Part shown: positions 1 through 8,274 of the stretch, piece by piece
Layout: the number at the start of each line of letters is the position of its first letter
How positions within the stretch are numbered: the stretch's first letter is position 1
Assembly (NCBI GenBank): GCA_947625045.1
Contig: CANQMW010000017.1
Span: forward strand, 1-64,000
DNA: 64,000 nucleotides
Origin: an uncultured Oscillospiraceae bacterium
Lineage (GTDB): Bacteria > Bacillota > Clostridia > Oscillospirales > Oscillospiraceae
Direction of reading: 5' to 3'
Program-made: the position numbers and the translations under genes
Notes under the pieces: generated by a model
Databases searched by the model: none
What the model was told of the DNA's origin: nothing
Seen by the model: the letters and a program-made list of their open reading frames with translations, nothing else

Positions 1-71
1 CACCTGCTCAACACAGATACCAGACCCTTCAGGTCGCTTAGCTCCTTATTTTGTCTAACTTTTGGGGTTCA
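1..71. mobile_element. Possible terminus of an IS3-family element
   Basis: Read on the minus strand, bases 71 to 53 give TGAACCCCAAAAGTTAGAC, which resembles the terminal inverted repeats I recall for IS150-group IS3 elements. If so, the element extends leftwards out of the window and only its outer tip is visible. No transposase reading frame and no target duplication can be seen here. The call rests on the tip sequence alone, so it is tentative. Confidence 0.3.
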
Positions 72-158
72 CTTCACTGTGACCGCTCGTTTTTTATGCC
101 CATTTTTGCCCGCCGTCTGCCGCTTACGGCGCGGGAACGACCACCTGCGTCCAAATCG

Positions 159-186
159 TTGCAAATCGGAAAGGAGTCGTTATACT
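159..186 (+). promoter_or_regulatory. Putative sigma-A promoter of the SLH gene
   Basis: TTGCAA and TATACT are separated by 16 bases. They lie about 40 bases upstream of the ribosome binding site GAGGAGG that serves the SLH protein. Confidence 0.45.
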
Positions 187-225
187 TAAGTTACAAGAGT
201 TACAAACAGGGCAGAGGAGGCACTT

Positions 226-1716
226 ATGGGCAAGAGATGGCTTTGTATGCTGCTGCTCCCGGCAGTAATGATCGCGGCGGCGCCGTCCGCCTATGGGGCG
301 GAGGGAATGGAAGCGCCCCCGGCGGCGGAGACGATGGAGGAAGCGCTGGAGGCCGCGCCTGCGACGGAGGAACCGCCCGCACTCACAGAGGAAACGCCGC
401 CGGCTGAGGAAGTGGCCGTGACCGATGAGTCAGAGCCCGCCGCGGCCCAGGGGGTGACGCTTACCATCGAGGGGCCTACAGAGGGCATTCTTTGGTACGT
501 CTGGTACGGGCTGGATGACATCCAGTATGGTACATCCGAATCCGGCACTTGGTATTCCTACTGTGAGACGCCCTCGGCTTTCCCTACCCAAGTATGGGTA
601 GAGGAGACGGACCAAATACAGCGGCAAGTGACCGTGGCCCCCGGCAGCAAGATGTGGGTGTTCCTCTCCGACGCTGTCTATGACATCACCGTGACAGGCG
701 GCATCATCACCGAGAACAGCCTTAACACCTTTACCCTGGGCCGGGAGGTATACGTCCAGTGCCCGGACAGCGGCTCCGTGACGCTGCACATCGCGCTAAC
801 CGACAGCTATGTACCGAAGAGGATACCCTTCACATTCTACAATGAGACCACCGACCGGGTGGTGGGCGGCGGCAGTACGGATGACTACGCCTACCCGGAC
901 GAAGACACTGTTACCACCGGCGGCAATTTCGATATCTGGGCAGCCCCCGGGTATGAGATACAGGTCCTGGAGGGCGGCTCCGTCACCAAGGTGTGCGCTC
1001 CCTCCGGTCCGGCGGCACAGTCTGTGCCCGCCGGGACCATGAGCTACGTCTTGCATGTGGACCTTGGTGCGGAACGGTTCGTGATAGCCGCGGTAAAGAA
1101 GGGTGAAACTTTCACCCCGCCGGCGGAGGATGAGGAGCCGGTAAAGCCCACGGAGACGCCGCAGCCCACCCAGACGCCCCTGCCGGAGGGCGTCATCTTC
1201 GCCGACGTGCCCCAGGGGAGCTGGTATGAAAACGCGGTGAACGCCGCCTATGAGAAGGGCATCGTCAAGGGCGTCACAGACCACACCTTCGACCCCGACG
1301 GCGTGACTACCCGGGGCCAGGCTGTGACCATGCTGTACCGGGCCATGGGCTCGCCCGCCGCCGATGGGGTGTTCACCGACACCAAGGGGGAGACGGCCAG
1401 CGCCGCGGGCTGGGCCGCGTCCAAGGGCGTGACCACCGGGGCCACGGCGACGAAGTTCGCCCCCAACGCCTACGTCACCCGGGAACAGCTGGTGACCATG
1501 CTTTACCGTCTGTCGGGAAGCCCCGCCGTGAACACCGACGAGGCGCTGAAACAGTACGGCGACGGAGCCTCCGTGCAGAGCTACGCCCGGGACGCGGTGG
1601 TATGGGCGCTGAGCACCGGACTATTGAACGGCTACACCGACATGACCATCCGCCCAGCGGGATACGCCACCCGGGCCGAGGTCTGCGCCCTCATCATGCG
1701 GTATCTGGCCATGTGA
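226..1716 (+). CDS. Secreted protein with three C-terminal SLH domains
   Basis: A surface protein predicted to be exported and held non-covalently to the secondary wall polymer. Residues 1-25 form a signal peptide ending near AYGAEG. A Glu/Ala/Pro-rich low-complexity stretch follows to about residue 75. Residues 80-295 are a beta-rich region of unknown function. A Pro/Thr linker precedes three SLH repeats at about 326-370, 383-430 and 440-496, marked by FADVPQGSWYENAV and TTRGQAVTMLYRAMG. The start is fixed by GAGGAGG just upstream. The gene is monocistronic and ends at a strong terminator. The N-terminal region gives no clue to ligand or enzymatic role, and wall anchoring is inferred from the SLH family. 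Confidence 0.85.
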   Translation: MGKRWLCMLLLPAVMIAAAPSAYGAEGMEAPPAAETMEEALEAAPATEEPPALTEETPPAEEVAVTDESEPAAAQGVTLTIEGPTEGILWYVWYGLDDIQYGTSESGTWYSYCETPSAFPTQVWVEETDQIQRQVTVAPGSKMWVFLSDAVYDITVTGGIITENSLNTFTLGREVYVQCPDSGSVTLHIALTDSYVPKRIPFTFYNETTDRVVGGGSTDDYAYPDEDTVTTGGNFDIWAAPGYEIQVLEGGSVTKVCAPSGPAAQSVPAGTMSYVLHVDLGAERFVIAAVKKGETFTPPAEDEEPVKPTETPQPTQTPLPEGVIFADVPQGSWYENAVNAAYEKGIVKGVTDHTFDPDGVTTRGQAVTMLYRAMGSPAADGVFTDTKGETASAAGWAASKGVTTGATATKFAPNAYVTREQLVTMLYRLSGSPAVNTDEALKQYGDGASVQSYARDAVVWALSTGLLNGYTDMTIRPAGYATRAEVCALIMRYLAM

Positions 1717-1726
1717 AAATATGAAT

Positions 1727-1757
1727 AAGCGCCGCCTGAACAACAGGCGGCGCTTTT
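1727..1757. terminator. Bidirectional terminator between the SLH gene and recG
   Basis: A 12-bp perfect stem (AAGCGCCGCCTG with its complement) encloses a 5-base loop. It has T residues on the plus side and A residues on the other, so it can serve both converging genes. Confidence 0.9.
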
Positions 1758-1764
1758 GTCATGT

Positions 1765-3822
1765 TCAGTTGAAGGTGTCCCCGTGGAGCGCGAAGAGCTT
1801 GTCGATCCGCTCCCGGAGGGGGCGGTGCTGAGGAAGGGCCAATTCCGGGTCGGCGGCCAGGATGGCGTTTGCCTCGGTCTGGGCGTCCTTCAATACCCGC
1901 ATGTCGGCGGAGAGGTCCGCCACGTGCATCTCGGGCAGGCCGTGCTGCCTGGAGCCGAAGAAGTCGCCGGGGCCCCGCAGGCGCAGGTCCTCCTCGGATA
2001 TCTTAAAGCCGTCGTTCGTCTTCGTCATGATCTTCAGCCGGGCCTTGGCCTCGGGGCTGTCGGCGTCGGAGAAGAGGACGCAGTAGCTCTTGTGGCTGCC
2101 CCGGCCCACCCGACCGCGAAGCTGGTGGAGCTGGCTCAGGCCGAAGCGGTCGGCGTTCTCCACGATCATCAGCGCCGCATTGGGCACATCCACGCCCACC
2201 TCGATAACCGTGGTGGACACGAGGATATCGTACCCGCCCGCGGCGAAGGCCGCCATGACCGCATCCTTGTCTTTGCCCTTCATCTTTCCATGGACGCAGG
2301 CCACCCGCAGGTCGGGGAAGATGTCCTTTTGCAGGGTCCTGGCCCAGCTCTCGGCGCTCTTTACGTTGGGGGGCAGCTCCTCGTTCTCCTCCACCATGGG
2401 GCAGACGAGGAAAACCTGCCGGCCCTCGCCCACCAGCCGGCGCACGAACCGCCAGATACGCTCTCGCATATCCTCGCCCACAGCAAAGGTGTCCACCTTC
2501 TGCCGCCCGGGAGGCAGCTCGTCCAGCACGGAGATGTCCAGGTCCCCATAGATGATGAGGGCCAGTGTCCGGGGGATGGGGGTGGCGGACATGACCAGCA
2601 CATGGGGGCGGGCGCCCTTGCCGGCCAGGGCGCTGCGCTGCTCCACGCCGAAGCGGTGCTGCTCGTCGGTGATGACGAGCCCCAGGTCCCGGAAGGCCAC
2701 CCCGGCGCTGATGAGCGCGTGGGTGCCCACAGCCGCATGGGCCAGACCCGCTTGCAGCAGTTCGTTCACGTTCCGCTTTTCCGACGCCTTCATGGAACCG
2801 GTGAGCCGCGCCACATGCACCCCCAGGGGCTCCAGAAGCTCCGTAAGGGTCTTATAGTGCTGGGCGGCCAGGATCTCCGTGGGGGCCATGAAAGCGGCCT
2901 GAAGGCCGTTTTGGGCGGCCTGCCATATGAGCGCCGCGGCGACTAATGTCTTGCCGCTGCCCACGTCGCCCTGCAAAAGCCGGCTCATGGGCACGCCGGA
3001 GGCCATGTCGGCCAGGGCCTCATTTACCGCCCGGCGCTGGGCAACCGTGGGGGCGAAGGGGAGGGCGGACCAGAAGGGGTCCATAGGATAGATCTTGAGC
3101 TTTCGCCCCGGCTCCACCGTCCGCTCCCGGCGCATGGTGCCCAGGGCTGCCGCCAATACGAACAGTTCCTCAAATACCAGCCGCCGCCGAGCCTGGTCCA
3201 AGGCCTGGTCGTCCCGGGGGAAGTGGATGTTGGCGTAGGCGTAGGGCGCCTGAGCCAGGTGCAGCCGCTGGGTGAGGGCGGGGGGCAGCACGTCCGGGGC
3301 CTGGTCGCCGTACTGGTCCAGGACCTGGGAGATGAGCCCCATGAGGAATTTTTGGGTGACGCCGGTCTTCAGCCGGTAGATGGGCAGGATGCGGCCCGTC
3401 ACCGTGCCCTGCCGGTCCGCCCGCTCAAAGGCGGGACTGGCCATGGTCCGGTAGCGGCCGAAGCTGTCCGCCCGGCCGTAGAAAATATACTCGTCGCCGG
3501 GGCGGAACTGGTCTTTCAGGTAATTTTGGTTAAAATAGGTGATGTCCAGCTCGCCGGTGTCATCCACGGCTCGGAGCTTCAATAGCTCCATGCCCCGGCG
3601 GGCCCGCACGGCCTTTGGATAGTCTGCGACCATGGCCTTCACGCATACGGGCTTGTCCAGGGGCGCGTCGGCGATGGCATAAAACTGCCGCCTGTCCTCA
3701 TAGGCCCGGGGGAAGTAACCCAAAAGGTCCCCCACAGTCCGAAGGCCCAGCTTTTCCAGGGCTTTGGCGCGGGTGTCGCCTACGCCCTTCAATGTTCGGA
3801 TGTCTCTCGTCAAGTCGTCCAT
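1765..3822 (-). CDS. recG: ATP-dependent DNA helicase RecG
   Basis: A cytoplasmic helicase that reverses stalled replication forks and branch-migrates Holliday junctions. The 685 residues match the usual RecG length (about 680-690). An N-terminal wedge/OB region begins MDDLTRDIRTLKGVG. The helicase core shows Walker A GDVGSGKT, motif II DEQH, motif III SATPIPRT and motif VI LRGRVGRG. The track's 725-residue version starts 40 codons further upstream and contains poor sequence. I chose the ATG at 3822 because homology begins there and a strong promoter sits inside the longer version. No Shine-Dalgarno precedes this ATG, which fits a leaderless mRNA. It is divergent from the M3 peptidase gene. 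Confidence 0.95.
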   Translation of the reverse strand: MDDLTRDIRTLKGVGDTRAKALEKLGLRTVGDLLGYFPRAYEDRRQFYAIADAPLDKPVCVKAMVADYPKAVRARRGMELLKLRAVDDTGELDITYFNQNYLKDQFRPGDEYIFYGRADSFGRYRTMASPAFERADRQGTVTGRILPIYRLKTGVTQKFLMGLISQVLDQYGDQAPDVLPPALTQRLHLAQAPYAYANIHFPRDDQALDQARRRLVFEELFVLAAALGTMRRERTVEPGRKLKIYPMDPFWSALPFAPTVAQRRAVNEALADMASGVPMSRLLQGDVGSGKTLVAAALIWQAAQNGLQAAFMAPTEILAAQHYKTLTELLEPLGVHVARLTGSMKASEKRNVNELLQAGLAHAAVGTHALISAGVAFRDLGLVITDEQHRFGVEQRSALAGKGARPHVLVMSATPIPRTLALIIYGDLDISVLDELPPGRQKVDTFAVGEDMRERIWRFVRRLVGEGRQVFLVCPMVEENEELPPNVKSAESWARTLQKDIFPDLRVACVHGKMKGKDKDAVMAAFAAGGYDILVSTTVIEVGVDVPNAALMIVENADRFGLSQLHQLRGRVGRGSHKSYCVLFSDADSPEAKARLKIMTKTNDGFKISEEDLRLRGPGDFFGSRQHGLPEMHVADLSADMRVLKDAQTEANAILAADPELALPQHRPLRERIDKLFALHGDTFN

Positions 3823-3828
3823 GGAAAA

Positions 3829-3857
3829 ATAATACCACGTTTTTCGCCGAAAGACAA
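3829..3857 (-). promoter_or_regulatory. recG promoter, apparently leaderless
   Basis: On the minus strand TTGTCT, 17 bases, then TATTAT. The -10 box ends 6 bases before the recG ATG, so transcription should begin at or next to the A of the start codon. Confidence 0.7.
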
Positions 3858-3869
3858 TCGCCGTCATGC

Positions 3870-3898
3870 TTGCGCGGGCGGGGCGGGTATGGTAAAAT
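3870..3898 (+). promoter_or_regulatory. Promoter of the M3 peptidase gene
   Basis: TTGCGC, 17 bases, then TAAAAT. It lies about 40 bases before the peptidase ATG and is divergent from the recG promoter. Confidence 0.6.
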
Positions 3899-3940
3899 CT
3901 TCTTGCATGCGCCGCATACCGGCGGCAGAGGAGGAGCGTC

Positions 3941-5647
3941 ATGATAAAGTTTTCGGATATGCCCTATGAGCGCCCGGACGTGGAGGGGCTCAAAAAGGAC
4001 TTGGCGGCCCTGACGGCACGGCTGAAGGCGGCCCAAAGCTATGAGGAGGCCCGGGCCGTATTCATGGATGAGGAAACGCTCATGAAGCACGTGGACACCC
4101 TGGGCACGCTGGTGAGCATCCGCCACAGCATCGACACCCGGGATGCGTTCTACGACGCCGAGGAGAAGTTCTGGAACGGCGCCCTGCCGGAGCTGCAGGA
4201 GTACGCCCAGGGCTGGACGGCGGCCATGCTGGAGAGCCCGTTCCGGCCGGACTTTGAAAAGGAGTTCGGCACCCTGTGGAGCCTGAACGCGGAGATAGAG
4301 CTGAAGACCTTCTCCCCGGCGATCATCCCGGAGCTGCAGCAGGAGAACGACCTCACCCAGGAATACGAAAAGCTTCTGGCCTCCGCCCGGATCCCCTTCG
4401 AGGGCGGGACGTATACTTTGAGCCAGCTCACGCCCTTCAAGACCGACCCGGATGACGCCCGCCGCCTGGCCGCCTGGAAGGCGGAAGGGCAGTGGTACAA
4501 GGCCCATCAGGGCGAGATGGACGATATCTACGATAAGCTGGTCCGCCTGCGGGACGCTATGGGAAAGAAGCTGGGCTATGAGGGCTACACCACCCTGGGC
4601 TATTACCGCATGGGCCGCAACTGCTATGGCAAAGAGGACGTGGAGAAGTTTCGGGCCGCGGTGGTGAAATATGTGGTGCCCGTGGCGGACGGCATCTATC
4701 GGGCCCAGGCGGAGAGGCTGGGGATGGCGTATCCCCTCAGCTTCGCCGACGCGGCGCTTCAGTTCCGCTCCGGCAACCCCCGGCCCAGGGGGACGGCGGA
4801 CGATATCCTGGCCCAGGGGAAGAAGTTCTACAACGAGCTGAGCGAAGAGACCAGCGCCTTTTTCAACACCATGCTGGAAGGAGAGCTTCTGGACGTGCTG
4901 TCCACAGAGGGAAAGGCCTCCGGCGGCTACTGCACGGCGCTTCCTGACTACGGCGTGCCCTTCATCTTCGCCAACTTCAACGGCACCCAGCACGACGTGG
5001 AGGTGGTGACCCATGAGGCGGGCCATGCCTTCGCCGCCTGGATGAACCGGGACCGGGTCCCGGCAAGCTATATCTGGCCGGGCATGGAGGCCTGTGAGGT
5101 CCACTCCATGAGCATGGAATTCCTGGCCTGGCCCTGGGAGGAGGGCTTCTTCGGCGCCGACGCCAAAAAATTCCGCTACAGCCACCTGGCCGGGGCGCTG
5201 ACCTTCATCCCCTACGGGACGCTGGTGGACCACTTCCAGCACGAGGTATACGCCCGCCCGGACATGACCCCGGCCCAGCGCCACGGGGTATGGAAGGAGC
5301 TTTTAGGGGTATACATGCCCTGGATGCGGCTGGACGGGGATATACCCTTCTACGGCGAGGGGGAGGGCTGGCAGCGCCAGCACCACATCTATTCCAGCCC
5401 CTTTTACTATATCGACTACTGCCTGGCCCAGACGGTAGCTTTGCAGTTCTGGGCCCTGGGCCGGCAGAGCGGGGAGGAGGCCTGGGAAAAATACATGGCC
5501 TATACCCGCCAGGGCGGCAGCCGGACCTTCACGGAGCTTCTTGAAAACGCGGGGCTTGAAAGCCCCTTCGGGGAGAAATGCCTGCGGGGAGTCTGCAAAA
5601 AGGCGCAGGCCTGGCTGGAGGACTGCGACATGGCGGGCATCGCCTGA
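3941..5647 (+). CDS. M3-family oligoendopeptidase (PepF-like)
   Basis: A cytoplasmic zinc metallopeptidase predicted to cut short peptides. The zinc motif HEAGH lies at about residues 357-361, and the third ligand is probably a Glu in EACEVHSMSMEFL about 25-30 residues later. The 568-residue length fits the M3B oligoendopeptidase F-related group. The start ATG follows GGAGGAG. There is no signal peptide. Its position just upstream of an oligopeptide importer suggests that it processes imported peptides, but the importer has its own promoter, so a shared pathway is only inferred. Confidence 0.88.
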   Translation: MIKFSDMPYERPDVEGLKKDLAALTARLKAAQSYEEARAVFMDEETLMKHVDTLGTLVSIRHSIDTRDAFYDAEEKFWNGALPELQEYAQGWTAAMLESPFRPDFEKEFGTLWSLNAEIELKTFSPAIIPELQQENDLTQEYEKLLASARIPFEGGTYTLSQLTPFKTDPDDARRLAAWKAEGQWYKAHQGEMDDIYDKLVRLRDAMGKKLGYEGYTTLGYYRMGRNCYGKEDVEKFRAAVVKYVVPVADGIYRAQAERLGMAYPLSFADAALQFRSGNPRPRGTADDILAQGKKFYNELSEETSAFFNTMLEGELLDVLSTEGKASGGYCTALPDYGVPFIFANFNGTQHDVEVVTHEAGHAFAAWMNRDRVPASYIWPGMEACEVHSMSMEFLAWPWEEGFFGADAKKFRYSHLAGALTFIPYGTLVDHFQHEVYARPDMTPAQRHGVWKELLGVYMPWMRLDGDIPFYGEGEGWQRQHHIYSSPFYYIDYCLAQTVALQFWALGRQSGEEAWEKYMAYTRQGGSRTFTELLENAGLESPFGEKCLRGVCKKAQAWLEDCDMAGIA

Positions 5648-5672
5648 AATGGGTCAAATGTCTGTCAAAGAC

Positions 5673-5701
5673 TTGACATTAGTCTTTTGTCGTAATAAAA
5701 T
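5673..5701 (+). promoter_or_regulatory. Strong sigma-A promoter of the peptide importer operon
   Basis: A consensus TTGACA is followed by 17 bases and TAAAAT. The predicted leader before the binding-protein ATG is about 180 bases. I see no clear riboswitch or terminator fold in it. Confidence 0.8.
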
Positions 5702-5888
5702 CAATTTAACTGCATATTTTTAATATTTGTCCAGTTCGTGGAAAAATGTCCGCGGGATATGGACGGGCCAGGGGGCATGCCCCCTCCGTTTGCATCTTCT
5801 GATGCAAACGATGAGCTTTCGTGAACGAAGGGGCGGGCGCGCCCCTGTTCATAGACGTGTATTGTGTGACGAAGGAGGTCAAACAATT

Positions 5889-8174
5889 ATGAACGCAAAG
5901 AGACTTCTGGCGCTGCTTCTGGCGCTGGTCATGGTCCTGTCTCTGGCCGCCTGCGGCGGCAAGAAGGACGAGCCTGCCGCCAATGAGCCCGCCGCTGAGG
6001 GCGAGGCTGCTCCCGCTGAGGGCGAGGGCGAAGCTGAAGAGGCCGAAGAGCCTGCCGAGGGTGAGACCGCCGAGGGCGGCTACACCAGCCTTGACTGGGC
6101 TGCCATCGACGAGATGGACCACGACGAGGCTTCCGAGACCATCTATGACTTTGTCCTGGGCGAGTTCGGCGACGCTTACGCCGCCGCCAAGGAGGAGACC
6201 GGCGCCATGCGCATGGCCATGATGGCTCTGGCCGAGGCCAAGCTGGTGGAGTCCGGCGCCTTCCTGCCCATCCAGACCCAGGGCGGCAACTACTCCATGA
6301 GCCGTGTGGTTCCCCGTTCCAACGCCGCCACCACCCTGTGGGGTATGGATCAGTACCGTTATCACACCGTCATTGTCACCAACGAGCTGATCACCACCGA
6401 GGACCGTACCGAGCTTCTGAAGCTCTGGAACGAGGCTGAGACCGCTGACGACTATCATGCCGCCGCCAAGGAGTATCTGGAGGGCAAGGGCTACACCTTC
6501 TCCGACACCTATGTCGTGTCCAACGGCTACAACGTGAATATCTGGGATACCATCGCTACCTCCTATACCTCCGACTCCATGTTCATCTCCGGCACCTATG
6601 ACAACCTGCTGGAGTATGACGCCAAGGGCGTGCAGCAGCCCGGCCTGGCCGAGAGCTATGAAGTGTCTGAGGATGGCCTGACTTACACCTTCCACATCCG
6701 CCAGGGCGTGAAGTGGGTGGACCAGCAGGGCAGCGAGATCGGCGAAGTCACCGCCGACGACTGGGTAGCTTCCATGGAGCACCTGCTGGATAACGCCGAC
6801 GCGCTGGGCTATCTGCTGACCAATACCGACGGCTGCGGCCTGAAGGGCTTCACCGATTACCTGAACGGCGACATCACCGACTTCAACGAGATCGGCGTGA
6901 AGGCCATCGACGACTACACCCTGGAGTACACCCTGGAGGCGCCCTTCGCCCCCTTCGTCACCATGCTGGGCTATGCCTGCTTCGCGCCCCTGAACCGTGA
7001 CTTCTACGAGTCCCAGGGAGGCACCTTCGGCTGCGAGGGCGAGGAGTACACCCCCGGCGATTACGGCAAGACCCCTGCCAATATCGCTTACTGCGGCCCC
7101 TATCTCATCACCAACTACACCGCGCAGAACACCACCAAGTATGAGGCCAACCCCACCTACTGGAACGCTGAGGCTGTGCTGACCCCCAACCTGGTCTACA
7201 GCTTCAACGACGGCTCCGACGTGCTGCGCGCCTATAACGAGGCCAAGGACGGCACCATCTCCGGCGTCGGCATCAACTCCTCCGCTCTGGAGCTGATGAA
7301 GACCGATACCACCACTGACGTGGCCGGCAACGAGGGCACTTACTTCGACCTGTTCTCCTATGTTGCCTCCGGCACCGGCACCACCTACTGCGGCTGGTTC
7401 AACGTCAACCGCGGCACCTGGGCCAACTATGACGATCCCAGCAAGGGCGTCTCCCCCAAGACCGAGGACGACATCGCCCGCTACCGCGAGGCCATCGTGA
7501 ACCAGCACTTCCGTCTGGCGCTGGCCGAGTCCATCGACCGCGGCGCCTACATGGCGCAGAGCGTGGGCGACGAGCTGAAGTATGCCGCCATCCGCAACTC
7601 CTACACCCCCGGCACCTTCGGGTTCCTCGCCGAGGAAGTCACCGTTGACATCAACGGCGAAGCCACCACCTTCCCCGCCGGCACCGCCTTCGGCGAGATC
7701 GAGCAGGCCCAGATCGACGCCGACGGCGTGGCTCTGAAGGTCTGGGATCCCGAGGGCGACAGCGGCGCCGGTTCCGGCGACGGCTTCGACGGCTGGTACA
7801 GCCCGGAGAACGCCATGGCCGAGCTGGAGCTTGCCATCGCGGACCTGGCCGATGTGGGCGTGGAGGTCTCCCCCGAGAACCCCATCTATGTGGACTATCC
7901 TTACGGTTCCTATAACGAGACCCTTACCAAGCGCGCCAACGCCCTGAAGCAGAGCGTGGAAGACGCCCTGGGCGGCAACGTCATCATCAACCTCATCGCC
8001 TTCGATAAGGACCTGGACGAGGAGAGCGCCACCTACCGCTTCACCTACGGCAACGAGGCCAACTTCGACCTGTCCACCGGTTCCGGCTGGGGCCCCGACT
8101 ATGGCGACGCCCAGTCCTATCTGGATACGATCCAGGCGTACGGCTATATGTGCAAGGACCTGGGCCTGTTCTGA
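5889..8174 (+). CDS. Oligopeptide-binding lipoprotein, apparently circularly permuted
   Basis: The extracellular substrate-binding lipoprotein (SBP_bac_5/OppA family) of an Ami-type importer. The ATG at 5889 follows AAGGAGGT. The lipobox LSLAAC gives lipid-Cys22, and an acidic Glu/Ala linker runs to about residue 63. Residues 65-185 contain AEAKLVESGAFLPIQTQG, SRVVP and WGMDQYRYHTV, a pattern that in ordinary OppA proteins forms the C-terminal end. The usual mature N-terminus (DTYVVSNGYNVNIWD, then LAESYEVSEDGLTYTFHI) begins only near residue 203. The protein ends just after GWGPDYGDAQSYLD, where ordinary family members continue for about 100 residues. At 761 residues it is long. It was recognised by eye, so the permutation needs structural confirmation. 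Confidence 0.85.
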   Translation: MNAKRLLALLLALVMVLSLAACGGKKDEPAANEPAAEGEAAPAEGEGEAEEAEEPAEGETAEGGYTSLDWAAIDEMDHDEASETIYDFVLGEFGDAYAAAKEETGAMRMAMMALAEAKLVESGAFLPIQTQGGNYSMSRVVPRSNAATTLWGMDQYRYHTVIVTNELITTEDRTELLKLWNEAETADDYHAAAKEYLEGKGYTFSDTYVVSNGYNVNIWDTIATSYTSDSMFISGTYDNLLEYDAKGVQQPGLAESYEVSEDGLTYTFHIRQGVKWVDQQGSEIGEVTADDWVASMEHLLDNADALGYLLTNTDGCGLKGFTDYLNGDITDFNEIGVKAIDDYTLEYTLEAPFAPFVTMLGYACFAPLNRDFYESQGGTFGCEGEEYTPGDYGKTPANIAYCGPYLITNYTAQNTTKYEANPTYWNAEAVLTPNLVYSFNDGSDVLRAYNEAKDGTISGVGINSSALELMKTDTTTDVAGNEGTYFDLFSYVASGTGTTYCGWFNVNRGTWANYDDPSKGVSPKTEDDIARYREAIVNQHFRLALAESIDRGAYMAQSVGDELKYAAIRNSYTPGTFGFLAEEVTVDINGEATTFPAGTAFGEIEQAQIDADGVALKVWDPEGDSGAGSGDGFDGWYSPENAMAELELAIADLADVGVEVSPENPIYVDYPYGSYNETLTKRANALKQSVEDALGGNVIINLIAFDKDLDEESATYRFTYGNEANFDLSTGSGWGPDYGDAQSYLDTIQAYGYMCKDLGLF

Positions 8175-8211
8175 TAAAGATCTGACCTAACGCGCGATAA
8201 ACCGATCACGG

Positions 8212-8241
8212 CAGGGGGGTGGGGAATTCCCCACCCCCCTG
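8212..8241 (+). promoter_or_regulatory. Perfect 30-base palindrome after the binding-protein gene
   Basis: Each half is 15 bases (CAGGGGGGTGGGGAA and its complement), with no U-tract after it. It probably forms a stable mRNA 3' end or partial stop, so that more binding protein than permease is made. Confidence 0.7.
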
Positions 8242-8274
8242 TATCGATAAACAAAGTTAAGCGAGGTCAGAAAG

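Noticed and set aside
3698-5284. A 528-codon minus-strand frame over the M3 peptidase
   Set aside because: The plus strand encodes a clear metallopeptidase. The antisense translation lacks recognisable motifs and overlaps recG.
5727-5888. N-terminal extension of the peptide-binding protein in the ORF track
   Set aside because: The lipoprotein signal begins at ATG 5889, right after AAGGAGGT. The extension has no signal features and lies in the leader.
5702-5888. Possible riboswitch in the 180-base leader of the peptide importer
   Set aside because: I could not find a conserved aptamer pattern or a terminator in this stretch; only weak, short pairings.
5706-7508. A 600-codon minus-strand frame under the peptide-binding protein
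   Set aside because: Repetitive Val/Gly/Ala/Gln composition typical of a codon shadow of a highly expressed, GC-rich gene.
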